Shown piece after piece: positions 14,042 through 21,644 of a stretch of DNA of 35,064 bases. Every line of letters begins with the position of its first letter. The first letter of the stretch is position 1. The stretch comes from CAYXVU01 sp964468725. Lineage in GTDB: Bacteria; Acidobacteriota; Blastocatellia; UBA7656. The stretch is taken from positions 1-35,064 of the forward strand of contig CAYXVU010000040.1 of the NCBI GenBank assembly GCA_964468725.1, in the 5' to 3' direction. A program made the translations under genes and the position numbers. The notes below the pieces were generated by a model. The model worked only from the letters and a program-made list of their open reading frames with translations, was not told the DNA's origin and did not search any database.

Positions 14042-16396
14042 TTATCTTACATTGAAGCGTTGTACCTCTTCGAGCATCCAGCCGGTCGTTGAGCGGTAGA
14101 GGATGAACAGTGCTGTGCCGGTCGGCTCGGCATCTTGGGTTCGCACGCGCAACCCGACATCGAGCGCCACACGATTGGCATCAATCTGATCCACTCGCAA
14201 AATTTCGGTTGTCCACGCCGTCGGCGGCGTAATCGTCAACCCTTGCACAAATTTTTTCAAGTTGTTGCGAATAACCACCGAGAAGAGTTTGTCGGAACTC
14301 GGTTGTTTGATGAGCGAATCAAGTTGCGTGATAAAGCTGCGGATCGAATCTTCGACTTGCGGAGGGCCAGCAGCGCGTTCGACTTTGATCAAAGCTTCGC
14401 TGGCAGCAAATTGTGCAGGCGCTTCGTCCGCTTCGATGGCCGCGCGGCGCAAGTGACGCGCCGCTTCCGCCTGTTGGCCGCGCGCGCTATAAACTTGTCC
14501 GAGTGTGATGTGCGCCCAAGCGAGTGCGCCGCCGGTGGGCGGTTCGATTTTGAGCGCGGCATTGGCTTCCCGAATCGCCTCATCACCTTTATTTTGTGCT
14601 GCCAGCGCGCGCCCCAACCAGGCCCGCAGGAGCGCATTGTTTGGCGTTGTGCGCAGGGCTTCGCGCAGTTTCGCCTCCGCTAGCGTAAACTCGCCTTTAT
14701 TGAAAGCCGCGATGCTTTCGGTAAAGAGCGTCTGCGACGATATGCGTACCGGTTTGGCATCGTTGTCGTAGTTGGTCTGGACGAGCAGCTTATCGGGATC
14801 GGCTTCGACTGACGTGATCGTTTCAGCCGTGGGAATCTCGGCGGAAACCAAACTTTCAGAGGGCACGGCGACAGTCACCGAGACTGGTTTGCCAGACTGT
14901 GTAAGCGCGAGAACCTTAATTGCCACATCGCCGGTTCCGAGATTGCGGAGATTGACCCGTTGCGCGCCGGGCTTGTCCGAAGGTTGCGGAATACCGATCA
15001 CAACGTCCGGTTCGATGATCGCTTCGACCCACTGTTGATAGAGTTTTTCGACTTCTGGAGAACCGGCTTTGACCAACGCCTGACGGAACTCTTCAAGGGT
15101 GATGATCTGCGTTTGCGGAGCGCCAAACAGCGCGCGCACGACGGCAATGAACTTATCGCGTCCGGCTGTCTCCGCCAGCAATCGGAGAACCAACGGCCCT
15201 TTGCCAAAAGCCGCAGCCCCATAGGTTGATTGGGTCAGTGTTTGCAATCCTAATTCGCCGTCGCGCCCGGATTGCGCGACCGGCGTGTAGCTCCAACGCA
15301 TGCGCGACAAAGCCTCGCTTGCCGCCTCTTTGCCATAGCGGTCTTCAAAGAAGAGTGTCGTCAGATAGCGCGGCAACGAATCGCGTAACAGAGCCGGACT
15401 GCGCGGGCGCAGTGCAGGACGGTCGCCCTGTGCGGCGCGCGTCTCTTGCCCGCGCAGGCGCACGCGCCCCTCCAACCACAACCGCGCTACCGCATCGGCC
15501 AGACGTTCGAGGGTCACCGCATCCAACAGGTCCTGACGAAACACTTGCTCATTGAGCACGATGGCGCCGGGAACAATAACGTTGCTGGCATGCACCGAAG
15601 AGATGATGCGCAACGAAGCGCCCACAGGCGGCGCGCCCAGCAAGCGCGTGAAGAAGTCAATCATCTTTTTGGCTTCTTCGCTCATTAGCGCAGCGACCGG
15701 CTTCTCTCCAGAACCGAGTCCGGGCTGCACGTATAGTTCGACTTTGATGCCGCCGTGATCGAAGGCGTTGGGGGATTCGTAATTGCCCGCGACGATGAGC
15801 GGCAAGGTATTGAGTGATTGCTCGAAGGTGAAGGTCTGCCCTTCGGCTTTGCCGCCCCCTGAAGAAGCGACGCGAAAACTGCTTGCGCCCGACGATGCCG
15901 TAACCGTCAGCGTACAGGGCGCGGTTGTCGCTCCGTAGAGGGTGAACATCGTTGACGGCATAGGAACCCAAACGGCATCGGGCAGCATCAAGACTTCGCC
16001 CTGATAAACCGAGAGGAGAGGGGTGGATTCTTGCGCGTCAATGCGATAGGTAACATCAATCGTCCCTTTCGCGCCCGCAGCAATCGCGTTCTGGGTGGTG
16101 ATCGAGAGTTGACTGAGCGTGGCGGTGCGCCGGTCATCGGTGACTTCGAATTGCGCGGGCGCGCCGTTGACCGCTACGGCGCTGACTTTGGCTTGCTTAA
16201 CGAGGCGCAGAAAGAGGCGCGACTTGGGCGCTTGACCGAGGTTGGTGACGGCCAGTGAGGCGCGCACCTCAAGGGCGCTAGCCGCCAGATCAATCCGCGC
16301 ATTGACGGTGTAGCGATCAACTTCGACTTCCTGCGCCGCAGCTTGGATGACGCAGGCGAGGAGGATGAAAAGAGCGAAAAAAACCTTTTTTCCCAT
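14042..16396 (-). CDS. Exported M1-peptidase-like protein with degenerate active site and TPR domain
   Basis: A 784-residue exported protein (signal peptide GKKVFFALFILLACVIQAAAQ). The N-terminal beta domain (about 25-210) and following region resemble the M1 aminopeptidase fold. Where M1 enzymes have the substrate motif GAMEN, this protein has IVPGAIVLNE (about 277-286). Where HEXXH is expected it has DAVARLWLEG (about 304-313), and the later Glu-containing NEGF segment reads RDSLPRYLTTLFFEDRYG. All zinc ligands are thus missing. A beta domain (about 465-570) and a TPR region (about 585-690) follow, then a C-terminal alpha+beta domain. A non-enzymatic, binding role is inferred. ATG 16396 is used; TTG 16405, preceded by AGGAAAGG, adds three residues and is equally possible. 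The gene sits between KdsA and DUF4350. Confidence 0.75.
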   Translation of the reverse strand: MGKKVFFALFILLACVIQAAAQEVEVDRYTVNARIDLAASALEVRASLAVTNLGQAPKSRLFLRLVKQAKVSAVAVNGAPAQFEVTDDRRTATLSQLSITTQNAIAAGAKGTIDVTYRIDAQESTPLLSVYQGEVLMLPDAVWVPMPSTMFTLYGATTAPCTLTVTASSGASSFRVASSGGGKAEGQTFTFEQSLNTLPLIVAGNYESPNAFDHGGIKVELYVQPGLGSGEKPVAALMSEEAKKMIDFFTRLLGAPPVGASLRIISSVHASNVIVPGAIVLNEQVFRQDLLDAVTLERLADAVARLWLEGRVRLRGQETRAAQGDRPALRPRSPALLRDSLPRYLTTLFFEDRYGKEAASEALSRMRWSYTPVAQSGRDGELGLQTLTQSTYGAAAFGKGPLVLRLLAETAGRDKFIAVVRALFGAPQTQIITLEEFRQALVKAGSPEVEKLYQQWVEAIIEPDVVIGIPQPSDKPGAQRVNLRNLGTGDVAIKVLALTQSGKPVSVTVAVPSESLVSAEIPTAETITSVEADPDKLLVQTNYDNDAKPVRISSQTLFTESIAAFNKGEFTLAEAKLREALRTTPNNALLRAWLGRALAAQNKGDEAIREANAALKIEPPTGGALAWAHITLGQVYSARGQQAEAARHLRRAAIEADEAPAQFAASEALIKVERAAGPPQVEDSIRSFITQLDSLIKQPSSDKLFSVVIRNNLKKFVQGLTITPPTAWTTEILRVDQIDANRVALDVGLRVRTQDAEPTGTALFILYRSTTGWMLEEVQRFNVR

Positions 16397-16560
16397 CAGG
16401 AGCAAAACCTTTCCTGAAGTTATATGGGCAACCTGTCTGTGCCCGCTAAGTGACCGGCAATGCGATTGGTGCGACGCGATCCGGGCAGATGCGACCCGCC
16501 GCTGGCCTTTAGGCGCGCACTGAACCGATCAATTTGTGTTGTCCGACTTGCCAAAAATTA

Positions 16561-17391
16561 TCACTGATCTCGCACCAATTCATGGATAGCTGTAAGCTTT
16601 TCAAGCAAGGGCGCGAGTCGCTCAAGCGGCAAACTATTCGGGCCATCCGATTTCGCTTGTGCCGGATTATCGTGAACTTCCATAAACACGCCGTCCACCC
16701 CGCAAGCCACACCGGCGCGCGCCAAATACTCGATAAACTGCGAATCGCCGCCGCTCGCTGCACCCAACCCGCCGGGGCGCTGCAAACTGTGCGTGATGTC
16801 GTAAACGACTGGATAGCCAAAGGTGCGCATAATCGGCAAACCGCGAAAGTCAACAACCAGATTGTTATAGCCGAAACTCGTGCCGCGTTCGGTGATGATG
16901 ACTTGATGATTGCCTTGCGCGGTCACCTTTTCAATGGCGTGCTCCATATCGTGAGGAGCGACAAACTGCCCTTTTTTGATATTGACGGCGCGACCGGAAC
17001 GCGCCGCCTCAACGATTAAATCGGTTTGCCGACAGAGAAAAGCGGGAATTTGCAACACGTCTGCGACTTCAGCAGCAGCACGCACCTGCGCGGTTTCATG
17101 CACGTCGGTTAGGATCGGCAAGCCGACTTCGCTACCGACGCGGCTCAAAATCCGTAAGCCCTCTTCCATACCGAGCCCGCGATGCGCGTTGATCGAAGTG
17201 CGATTAGCCTTGTCGTATGACGATTTGTAAAGGTAAGGAATGCCGAGCCGATCTGTGATGGCGCGAATCGCTTCCGCCATCTTGAGGGCATGGGTTTCGC
17301 TTTCAACCACACAGGGACCGGCGATTAAAAACAGCCGCCCCCCGCCAATTTCAGCCTCTCGCACTTTGAAGGATTGGACTTGGCTTGCCAT
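16561..17391 (-). CDS. kdsA: 3-deoxy-8-phosphooctulonate synthase (KDO-8-P synthase)
   Basis: A 276-residue cytosolic enzyme that condenses phosphoenolpyruvate with arabinose 5-phosphate to give KDO 8-phosphate, the first committed step to the KDO of lipopolysaccharide. Landmarks are LIAGPCVVES, YKSSYDKANRTS, LPILTDVHE, IPAFLCRQTDL, NIKKGQFVAPHDM, TERGTSFGYNNLVVDFRG, PVVYDITHSLQ and GVFMEVHDNPAQAKSDGPN. Cys27 in GPCVVES, with the His in THS, Glu in MEVH and the Asp in KSDGPN, is the metal-dependent (Aquifex-type) ligand set; metal-independent enzymes such as E. coli KdsA have Asn in place of this Cys. Its presence implies a Gram-negative outer membrane. The promoter at 17403-17431 leaves almost no leader. 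It is isolated from other LPS genes in this window. Confidence 0.96.
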   Translation of the reverse strand: MASQVQSFKVREAEIGGGRLFLIAGPCVVESETHALKMAEAIRAITDRLGIPYLYKSSYDKANRTSINAHRGLGMEEGLRILSRVGSEVGLPILTDVHETAQVRAAAEVADVLQIPAFLCRQTDLIVEAARSGRAVNIKKGQFVAPHDMEHAIEKVTAQGNHQVIITERGTSFGYNNLVVDFRGLPIMRTFGYPVVYDITHSLQRPGGLGAASGGDSQFIEYLARAGVACGVDGVFMEVHDNPAQAKSDGPNSLPLERLAPLLEKLTAIHELVRDQ

Positions 17392-17402
17392 AAAGAAGCC
17401 TT

Positions 17403-17431
17403 ATTCTACACGCCCGCCTTGCCGATGTGAA
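17403..17431 (-). promoter_or_regulatory. Sigma-70 type promoter of kdsA
   Basis: On the minus strand TTCACA (17426-17431), 17 bases and TAGAAT (17403-17408) match consensus at 5 of 6 each. The -10 box ends 11 bases before the ATG at 17391, so the mRNA would be leaderless or nearly so. The only ribosome-site-like AAGG overlaps the -10 region. Confidence 0.6.
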
Positions 17432-17451
17432 AGCGCACACGTACACAATCG

Positions 17452-17482
17452 CTCTCCTGCGACGTTGCCTAACGCAGGAGAG
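17452..17482 (-). terminator. Stem-loop downstream of the small helical protein gene
   Basis: A perfect 10-base stem (17452-17461 with 17473-17482) and an 11-base loop stand just past the stop of the gene at 17501-17695. No T-run follows on the minus strand, so the hairpin may stop transcription only weakly or protect the 3' end. It lies just upstream of the kdsA promoter. Confidence 0.45.
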
Positions 17483-17500
17483 AGCCGAGCGATGGCTTCA

Positions 17501-17695
17501 TCAGCGTGCGGATTTGAGGGCAAAGGCTTTGGTCAGACGTTGACGATTCTCGATGACTTGATAGAGGTTCTTGGTAGCGGCTTCGATCAACTCGTCGTGC
17601 CCGGTTTCGATGGCTTTGTTTAACAGGTCTTGCGCGTCGTAAATGATGCGGTCGGCTTCAGCAAGAATCTTGGCAAGAGCTTCGCTAGAGAGCAT
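17501..17695 (-). CDS. Small helical protein of unknown function
   Basis: A 64-residue protein, probably two long amphipathic helices: SEALAKILAEADRIIYDAQDLLNKAIE, a GHDE turn, then LIEAATKNLYQVIENRQRLTKAFA. No signal peptide, membrane segment, Cys or known motif is present; it may be a dimeric coiled-coil or regulatory small protein. I chose ATG 17695, which has GAGGAAG at good spacing; the TTG at 17710 lies before this ribosome site. A -10-like TATACT (17756-17761, minus) stands about 60 bases upstream. The hairpin at 17452-17482 follows the gene. I do not recognise the family. Confidence 0.65.
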   Translation of the reverse strand: MLSSEALAKILAEADRIIYDAQDLLNKAIETGHDELIEAATKNLYQVIENRQRLTKAFALKSAR

Positions 17696-18062
17696 GCGGG
17701 GCTTCCTCAAAACACTGGTAACGATTTATTTTGTTGACTCTATCTACCCGTTCAGAGTATAAAAGTGGCGCGCGGTTATGATCGAAGCGACAAACCCCCT
17801 TGGAATATTTTAGCCCCACAACTTCAATATTCCGTATCCCGCGCACCACCGATACACTTCCGCGTCGCGGCTCCACCCGTGACGCGGAGGTTCAAGCCCA
17901 CGAGACGGACAATACCATAACAATCAGTAACTTGCAATAGGAAAGTTAAGGTAAAATCTTAGTCTTTCCGAAGCCGGTTTCACTCGCCTCCATACCCCAG
18001 AGAGGCAGGGATGGGTATGAGTCAGGAGGGCGAGTGGCTTTGCCCTACCTGAAGGAGAGAAT
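17696..18062. other. Divergent intergenic region with several hairpins
   Basis: About 365 bases between two divergent small genes. It contains a -10-like TATACT for the minus-strand gene (17756-17761), a stem-loop with a 7-base perfect core (17860-17866 with 17881-17887), a TAAAAT (17952-17957) that could be the -10 of the plus-strand gene, and the structured leader at 17981-18036. I see no additional coding frame worth calling. Confidence 0.5.
17981..18036 (+). promoter_or_regulatory. Structured 5' leader of the coiled-coil gene, possible cis-regulatory RNA
   Basis: CACTCGCCTCC (17981-17991) pairs with GGAGGGCGAGTG (18025-18036) with a single bulge. Nested inside, ATACCC (17992-17997) pairs with GGGTAT (18013-18018), leaving a purine-rich internal segment. 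The ribosome site AAGGAG and the GTG start lie about 16 to 27 bases beyond the outer stem. I cannot match it to a named riboswitch class. Confidence 0.45.
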
Positions 18063-18320
18063 GTGGCACAAAGCTTGAAGCAACGGACAGCCATTTTGGA
18101 ACGCAAGGTGAAAGAGCGCGCCGAGACGGTAAAGAAGGCGCTGAAGGAGTATCGCGAAATCGTCCGTACCAATACGGCAACCCGGTTGGGAAACCTGCGC
18201 CCGCGTGACCGCGCCCGCCTGCATCGGAAACGTCTGGATGTCGAACGAGCCAACGCCGAGTATATGCAGTTGCAAAAAGAGTTAGAAACCCTGCGGTCGC
18301 GTCTGCAACCGCAGAAATGA
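18063..18320 (+). CDS. Small basic coiled-coil protein of unknown function
   Basis: An 85-residue highly charged helical protein. Heptad-like stretches occur in LKQRTAILERKVKERAETVKKALKEYREIV and in ANAEYMQLQKELETLRSRLQ, joined by a basic segment RLGNLRPRDRARLHRKRLD. It could form a coiled-coil dimer and may bind RNA or DNA through the Arg-rich part, but no family is recognised. The start is GTG 18063, directly after AAGGAG with 6-base spacing; an out-of-frame ATG two bases earlier leads to a stop after five codons. The gene is preceded by the structured leader at 17981-18036 and ends at a compact hairpin (18331-18346). Confidence 0.65.
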   Translation: MAQSLKQRTAILERKVKERAETVKKALKEYREIVRTNTATRLGNLRPRDRARLHRKRLDVERANAEYMQLQKELETLRSRLQPQK

Positions 18321-18330
18321 TCGCCGAACC

Positions 18331-18346
18331 GGCTGCCGAAGCAGCT
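18331..18346. terminator. Compact hairpin between convergent genes
   Basis: GGCTGC-CGAA-GCAGCT on the plus strand, which reads GCTGC-TTCG-GCAGC on the minus strand, i.e. a C(UUCG)G tetraloop. It lies in the 68-base gap between the convergent coiled-coil and M28 peptidase genes. No T-run follows on either strand, so termination is only a possibility. Confidence 0.35.
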
Positions 18347-18388
18347 AATTCCCTGCCTTTCCCCTACTTTAGCGAGCCTGTGCGTCCG

Positions 18389-20551
18389 TCACTTTGTCAG
18401 ATTCGACGCTGCCTCTTTCAGCAGATTCACATTCCTTGACAGCGCCTCTTCGAGCAACCGTGCCTGCTTGCGTGCCTCTTTCCAATTGCCTGCCTCAACC
18501 GCTTCTGTAAGCCCTGGCAGTTCAAGATGCGCGTAGGTGAAGCGCGCGGCATAGAGCAGATGTTTGAACCACGGGCGACCGGGAATGCCATCGCTGTGCA
18601 GCCAGTTCGCCTCAACCAGCAGGATTTGGCGGTTGATACGTTTGGCTTGTTGGGCGTTGAACTCGCCTTCGTTGAGGCGCTCGCGCCTCGCTTGATTGAC
18701 TTGCTGGCCTGCGGCTTTCAACTCTGCGATGCGTTGCAAGGCACGTCGCAAATCCAAGTTGCCCTGCACATCTTTCTTGTCTTGAATCTCTTCAATAAAG
18801 GCGCGCAGATGGTCAGCATAAACAGCGAAATCGAAGGGCAGCACATCGGCATTGGCCAGCCGCAACGCGAGTACCCCCCAATAAGCGGAGGTCAGCGCGT
18901 GATAGCGATAGCCGGGATCGCCGAATTTGTTCATCCAGTAAAAATCGTCGTACACAGAGTGATAGACGCCATATGGCCCTTCGAAGGTCAGCCCGACAGT
19001 CGGAATGCCGAGATGATTCAAAAACACCGTGTGATCGGAACCGCTGCCGATGCGCGTATCCACCAGTTCGGCATCGGTTACGCTTTGCTGGTTGCCTTTC
19101 TCGCGGCGCTCGCGGTTGACCGATTCGCGCCACTCTTCGTAGAGGCTTCTACCCGAAGGCGTGCGAAACTCATGGCTCAACTCAACAAGCAGCGGGGCGA
19201 GCGAGGCGACGGCGCTCGGCCTGAAATTCGGCCCCGACACAGAGGAATCAACATTGAGATAAGCGACCGTCTTCTTCTTCAACTCATCGGCAAATTGCTC
19301 GCCCCATTCGGTTGAGCCGGTCAGGGCGACTTCTTCGCCATCCCAACTGCAAACGACCAGAGTGCGGCGCGGGCGAAAGCCCTGGTTTTTTAATTCGCCC
19401 ATCGCGCGGGTCAACTCTAGCAGCGAAGCTGTGCCGCTCGACGGGTCTACGCCGCCGAATTCCCAAGCATCGCGGTGATTGCCGAGCACGATGAGTTCGT
19501 CGGGAAACTCCGAGCCGCGCAGCCGCGCTTCGACAACGAAGTTCGGCTTGATGCTGTTGTCCATATCAATCTTCACATGCACGCGCACCGCCTCGCCGCC
19601 GAGCCGGTATTTGATGGGCAACCCGCCTTGCCACTCTTTCGGCGCTTCCGGTCCGCCCAGATTTTCCAGCAGCGGTTTGGCATCGCGCCAAGACATCGGC
19701 AACGCCATGATTTTTGGAACCGATTGAGCTTTTTCAACCGCGATGCGCTTCGCGCCTTGCACCGAAGCCCAACCCGGCGTCAGCGGGTCGCCCGGAACAA
19801 TGAAGTCGTAGGTGATCGCGCCTCGTTGGATGTGGCTCTCCGGCCCCCATGGACCATCGGGAAAAACTCTGCCGCGCTTGTAGCCATCTTCTGCTGGATC
19901 AGAGTAGATGATAAGCGCGGCTGCGCCTTCGCGTTCGGCGGTCAGCGCTTTGAAGCCGCGATAGCTATACGGATTGGAGTAGCGCGCGATGACGATTTTG
20001 CCGCGCACTTCGATGCCGTTTTTACGCAGGACTTCATAATCCTCCGGGTTGCCGCTGTTGGCATAGACGACCGGCGCAGTGACTTCACCCGAAGCCGACA
20101 TCCCGGTAAAGCCTGAGCGCACCGCCTTATTTTTTGTGTCGGGGTCTACGTTGTAGGGGTCTTCGCGCAGCGTCGGGCGGTATTTGATGGGGCTGACCAT
20201 TTCGACCATCACTTCGCGCGGATGGGTGTCCATCACATCGTACTGATGGATGCGAACGTCTTCCCACCCCTGTTCTTTCCAGAGGTCGGCGATGTGGCGA
20301 GCCAGTTCATTGTTGCGCTTGGAGCCTGCCGGATGCGGTTCGGCGGTGAAGAGACGATGATGCTTGCGCGCTTCTTCGGGTGAAGGAAGCCGTTTGAAGT
20401 TGTCTTCGAGCTTGCGTTGCGTCTCGGCAGCGGGCGCTGCATAGCCGCGCATCTCGGTCTGTGATGTAACGCCGAACGGCATCACACAAAACGCTGCGAG
20501 AGCTAGTAGAGCGCATACGATTTGGCAACGACTTCGAGCTATGGTCATCAT
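18389..20551 (-). CDS. Exported M28 metallopeptidase, glutamate carboxypeptidase II (PSMA)/transferrin-receptor-like
   Basis: A 720-residue secreted peptidase with signal peptide (residues 1-30). A PA domain (about 130-300) is inserted as in GCPII: VYANSGNPEDYEVLRKNGIEVRGKIVIARY and AAALIIYSDPAEDGY are characteristic. The M28 catalytic core follows with the full co-catalytic di-zinc set: GNHRDAWEFGGVDPSSGTA (His359, Asp369), SWDGEEVALTGSTEWGE (catalytic Glu406, metal Glu407), YLNVDSSVSG (Asp435) and YGVYHSVYDDFYW (His531). A helical dimerisation domain (about 600-715) completes the architecture. The active site therefore looks intact; substrate is probably peptides with acidic or other C-terminal residues, not determined. 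Tandem ATGs (20551, 20548) follow AAGGGGAA. It lies 70 bases downstream of the creatininase-like gene and is probably co-transcribed. Confidence 0.93.
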   Translation of the reverse strand: MMTIARSRCQIVCALLALAAFCVMPFGVTSQTEMRGYAAPAAETQRKLEDNFKRLPSPEEARKHHRLFTAEPHPAGSKRNNELARHIADLWKEQGWEDVRIHQYDVMDTHPREVMVEMVSPIKYRPTLREDPYNVDPDTKNKAVRSGFTGMSASGEVTAPVVYANSGNPEDYEVLRKNGIEVRGKIVIARYSNPYSYRGFKALTAEREGAAALIIYSDPAEDGYKRGRVFPDGPWGPESHIQRGAITYDFIVPGDPLTPGWASVQGAKRIAVEKAQSVPKIMALPMSWRDAKPLLENLGGPEAPKEWQGGLPIKYRLGGEAVRVHVKIDMDNSIKPNFVVEARLRGSEFPDELIVLGNHRDAWEFGGVDPSSGTASLLELTRAMGELKNQGFRPRRTLVVCSWDGEEVALTGSTEWGEQFADELKKKTVAYLNVDSSVSGPNFRPSAVASLAPLLVELSHEFRTPSGRSLYEEWRESVNRERREKGNQQSVTDAELVDTRIGSGSDHTVFLNHLGIPTVGLTFEGPYGVYHSVYDDFYWMNKFGDPGYRYHALTSAYWGVLALRLANADVLPFDFAVYADHLRAFIEEIQDKKDVQGNLDLRRALQRIAELKAAGQQVNQARRERLNEGEFNAQQAKRINRQILLVEANWLHSDGIPGRPWFKHLLYAARFTYAHLELPGLTEAVEAGNWKEARKQARLLEEALSRNVNLLKEAASNLTK

Positions 20552-20621
20552 TTCCCCTTCTGCTTTTAGGATTAGAAGATGGTCACCGAGACCTTGCGAG
20601 CGGACGACGGCTTCGCTTCGG

Positions 20622-21440
20622 CTACGGAACGGACGTGCGGCGCAGGTCTTCGATCTCTTTGAGAATGCCTTCGATCAGTGCATGGGTGATGATGCGGCCT
20701 TTTTCCGCGGTCGCCAGCGTCGGGTCACCCCAAATGCCTGTAGGCGAATAGGTGCCTTCGCCATTCGGATTTCGCGTCAATCCGCCGCGCCCCTGCGGGT
20801 GATAATCCTTGACCGCCTTTTTCATATTCACCGCGCTCGGTTCCATAAAGAGAATCATCGAAGTCTCGAACTCATCCGCATGCGTGCCGCCCTCTTGCTG
20901 GCCAATGGCTTTTTCCACCGGAGTGAGAATCTTGGCCAGATCGGTGTAGCGCATGGTGATACCTTCTGAGGCGAGCATTTCGGCAGCCGGTTTGAGCGCG
21001 CGCAGCGTTGAGATGCCAGTGTTGAGAATGTAAAAGCGACGCGGACCATAACGCGCCAAGCTCTTACAAATATCAATCGTCAAATCGCGCGCCGTCTCCA
21101 AACGCAGCGAGGTCGAGCCAGGGTACTCAACAAACGCCGGATAATAATGATAATTGATGGTCGGCGCAACGACGACCCGCGCGTTTATCAAGACAGCGCG
21201 TTTAAGGAATTCGGCGAGAATCAAATCGTTTTTGAGTTTCAGATGCGGGCCGTGCTCTTTTGCCGCTGCGCCGAGCGGAATGACCACCACCGTATCGTGA
21301 TTGAGCGTCTTCTCCGCCTCTACCCAAGTAAGCTCTTCGAGCAGCACGCCGTGCGGTTTGACCTTCGATTTTCGTTGCCCCTGAGCCGTCACACAAAACG
21401 CCAACGCCATCATCAAGACAAAAAGTAATGCTCGTTTCAT
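20622..21440 (-). CDS. Exported creatininase-family protein with atypical metal site
   Basis: A 272-residue protein with a signal peptide (KRALLFVLMMALAFCVTAQ), unusual since creatininases are mostly cytosolic. The family core is clear: VVVIPLGAAAKEHGPHLKLKND (His63, Asp72), TINYHYYPAFVEYPGST, and EGGTHADEFETSMIL near the C-terminus. Two canonical elements differ. The Glu two residues before HGPH is Lys61, and the NGHxxN loop that supplies metal His and Glu is NTGIST (140-145). It may bind one metal or use other ligands, so amidohydrolase activity is uncertain. ATG 21440 has AAGGAG upstream. The gene begins a likely two-gene operon with the M28 peptidase. Related exported creatininase-like proteins are, as far as I recall, frequent in Acidobacteriota. 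Confidence 0.85.
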   Translation of the reverse strand: MKRALLFVLMMALAFCVTAQGQRKSKVKPHGVLLEELTWVEAEKTLNHDTVVVIPLGAAAKEHGPHLKLKNDLILAEFLKRAVLINARVVVAPTINYHYYPAFVEYPGSTSLRLETARDLTIDICKSLARYGPRRFYILNTGISTLRALKPAAEMLASEGITMRYTDLAKILTPVEKAIGQQEGGTHADEFETSMILFMEPSAVNMKKAVKDYHPQGRGGLTRNPNGEGTYSPTGIWGDPTLATAEKGRIITHALIEGILKEIEDLRRTSVP

Positions 21441-21567
21441 AACCTCGCTCCTTAGTCTGCGAATTCAACTCCCTAGCTGCTTCTGCGGTCTTCTCGGTTG
21501 CCTGCGTTTTAATGCGTGCGCCATCGGTTTGTCAATCAAGCAACCCTCGCCGAGCGCGCACTCCCGT

Positions 21568-21597
21568 TTGAGGCGATAGCGGTAGTGTTGCTACAAT
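21568..21597 (+). promoter_or_regulatory. Putative promoter of the [2Fe-2S] protein gene
   Basis: TTGAGG (21568-21573), 18 bases and TACAAT (21592-21597) match consensus at 4 and 5 of 6. The transcript would start near 21604 and give a leader of about 40 bases ending in the ribosome site AGGAAG. Confidence 0.4.
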
Positions 21598-21644
21598 GCC
21601 GGGTTTCAAGCAGTCGAATATTCAACCCCGTAGGAAGCGATGAT

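Noticed and set aside
17881..17905. GGTTCAAGCCC resembling a tRNA T-arm
   Set aside because: No acceptor, D- or anticodon arms can be folded at the required distances, and the flanking bases do not form the T-stem.
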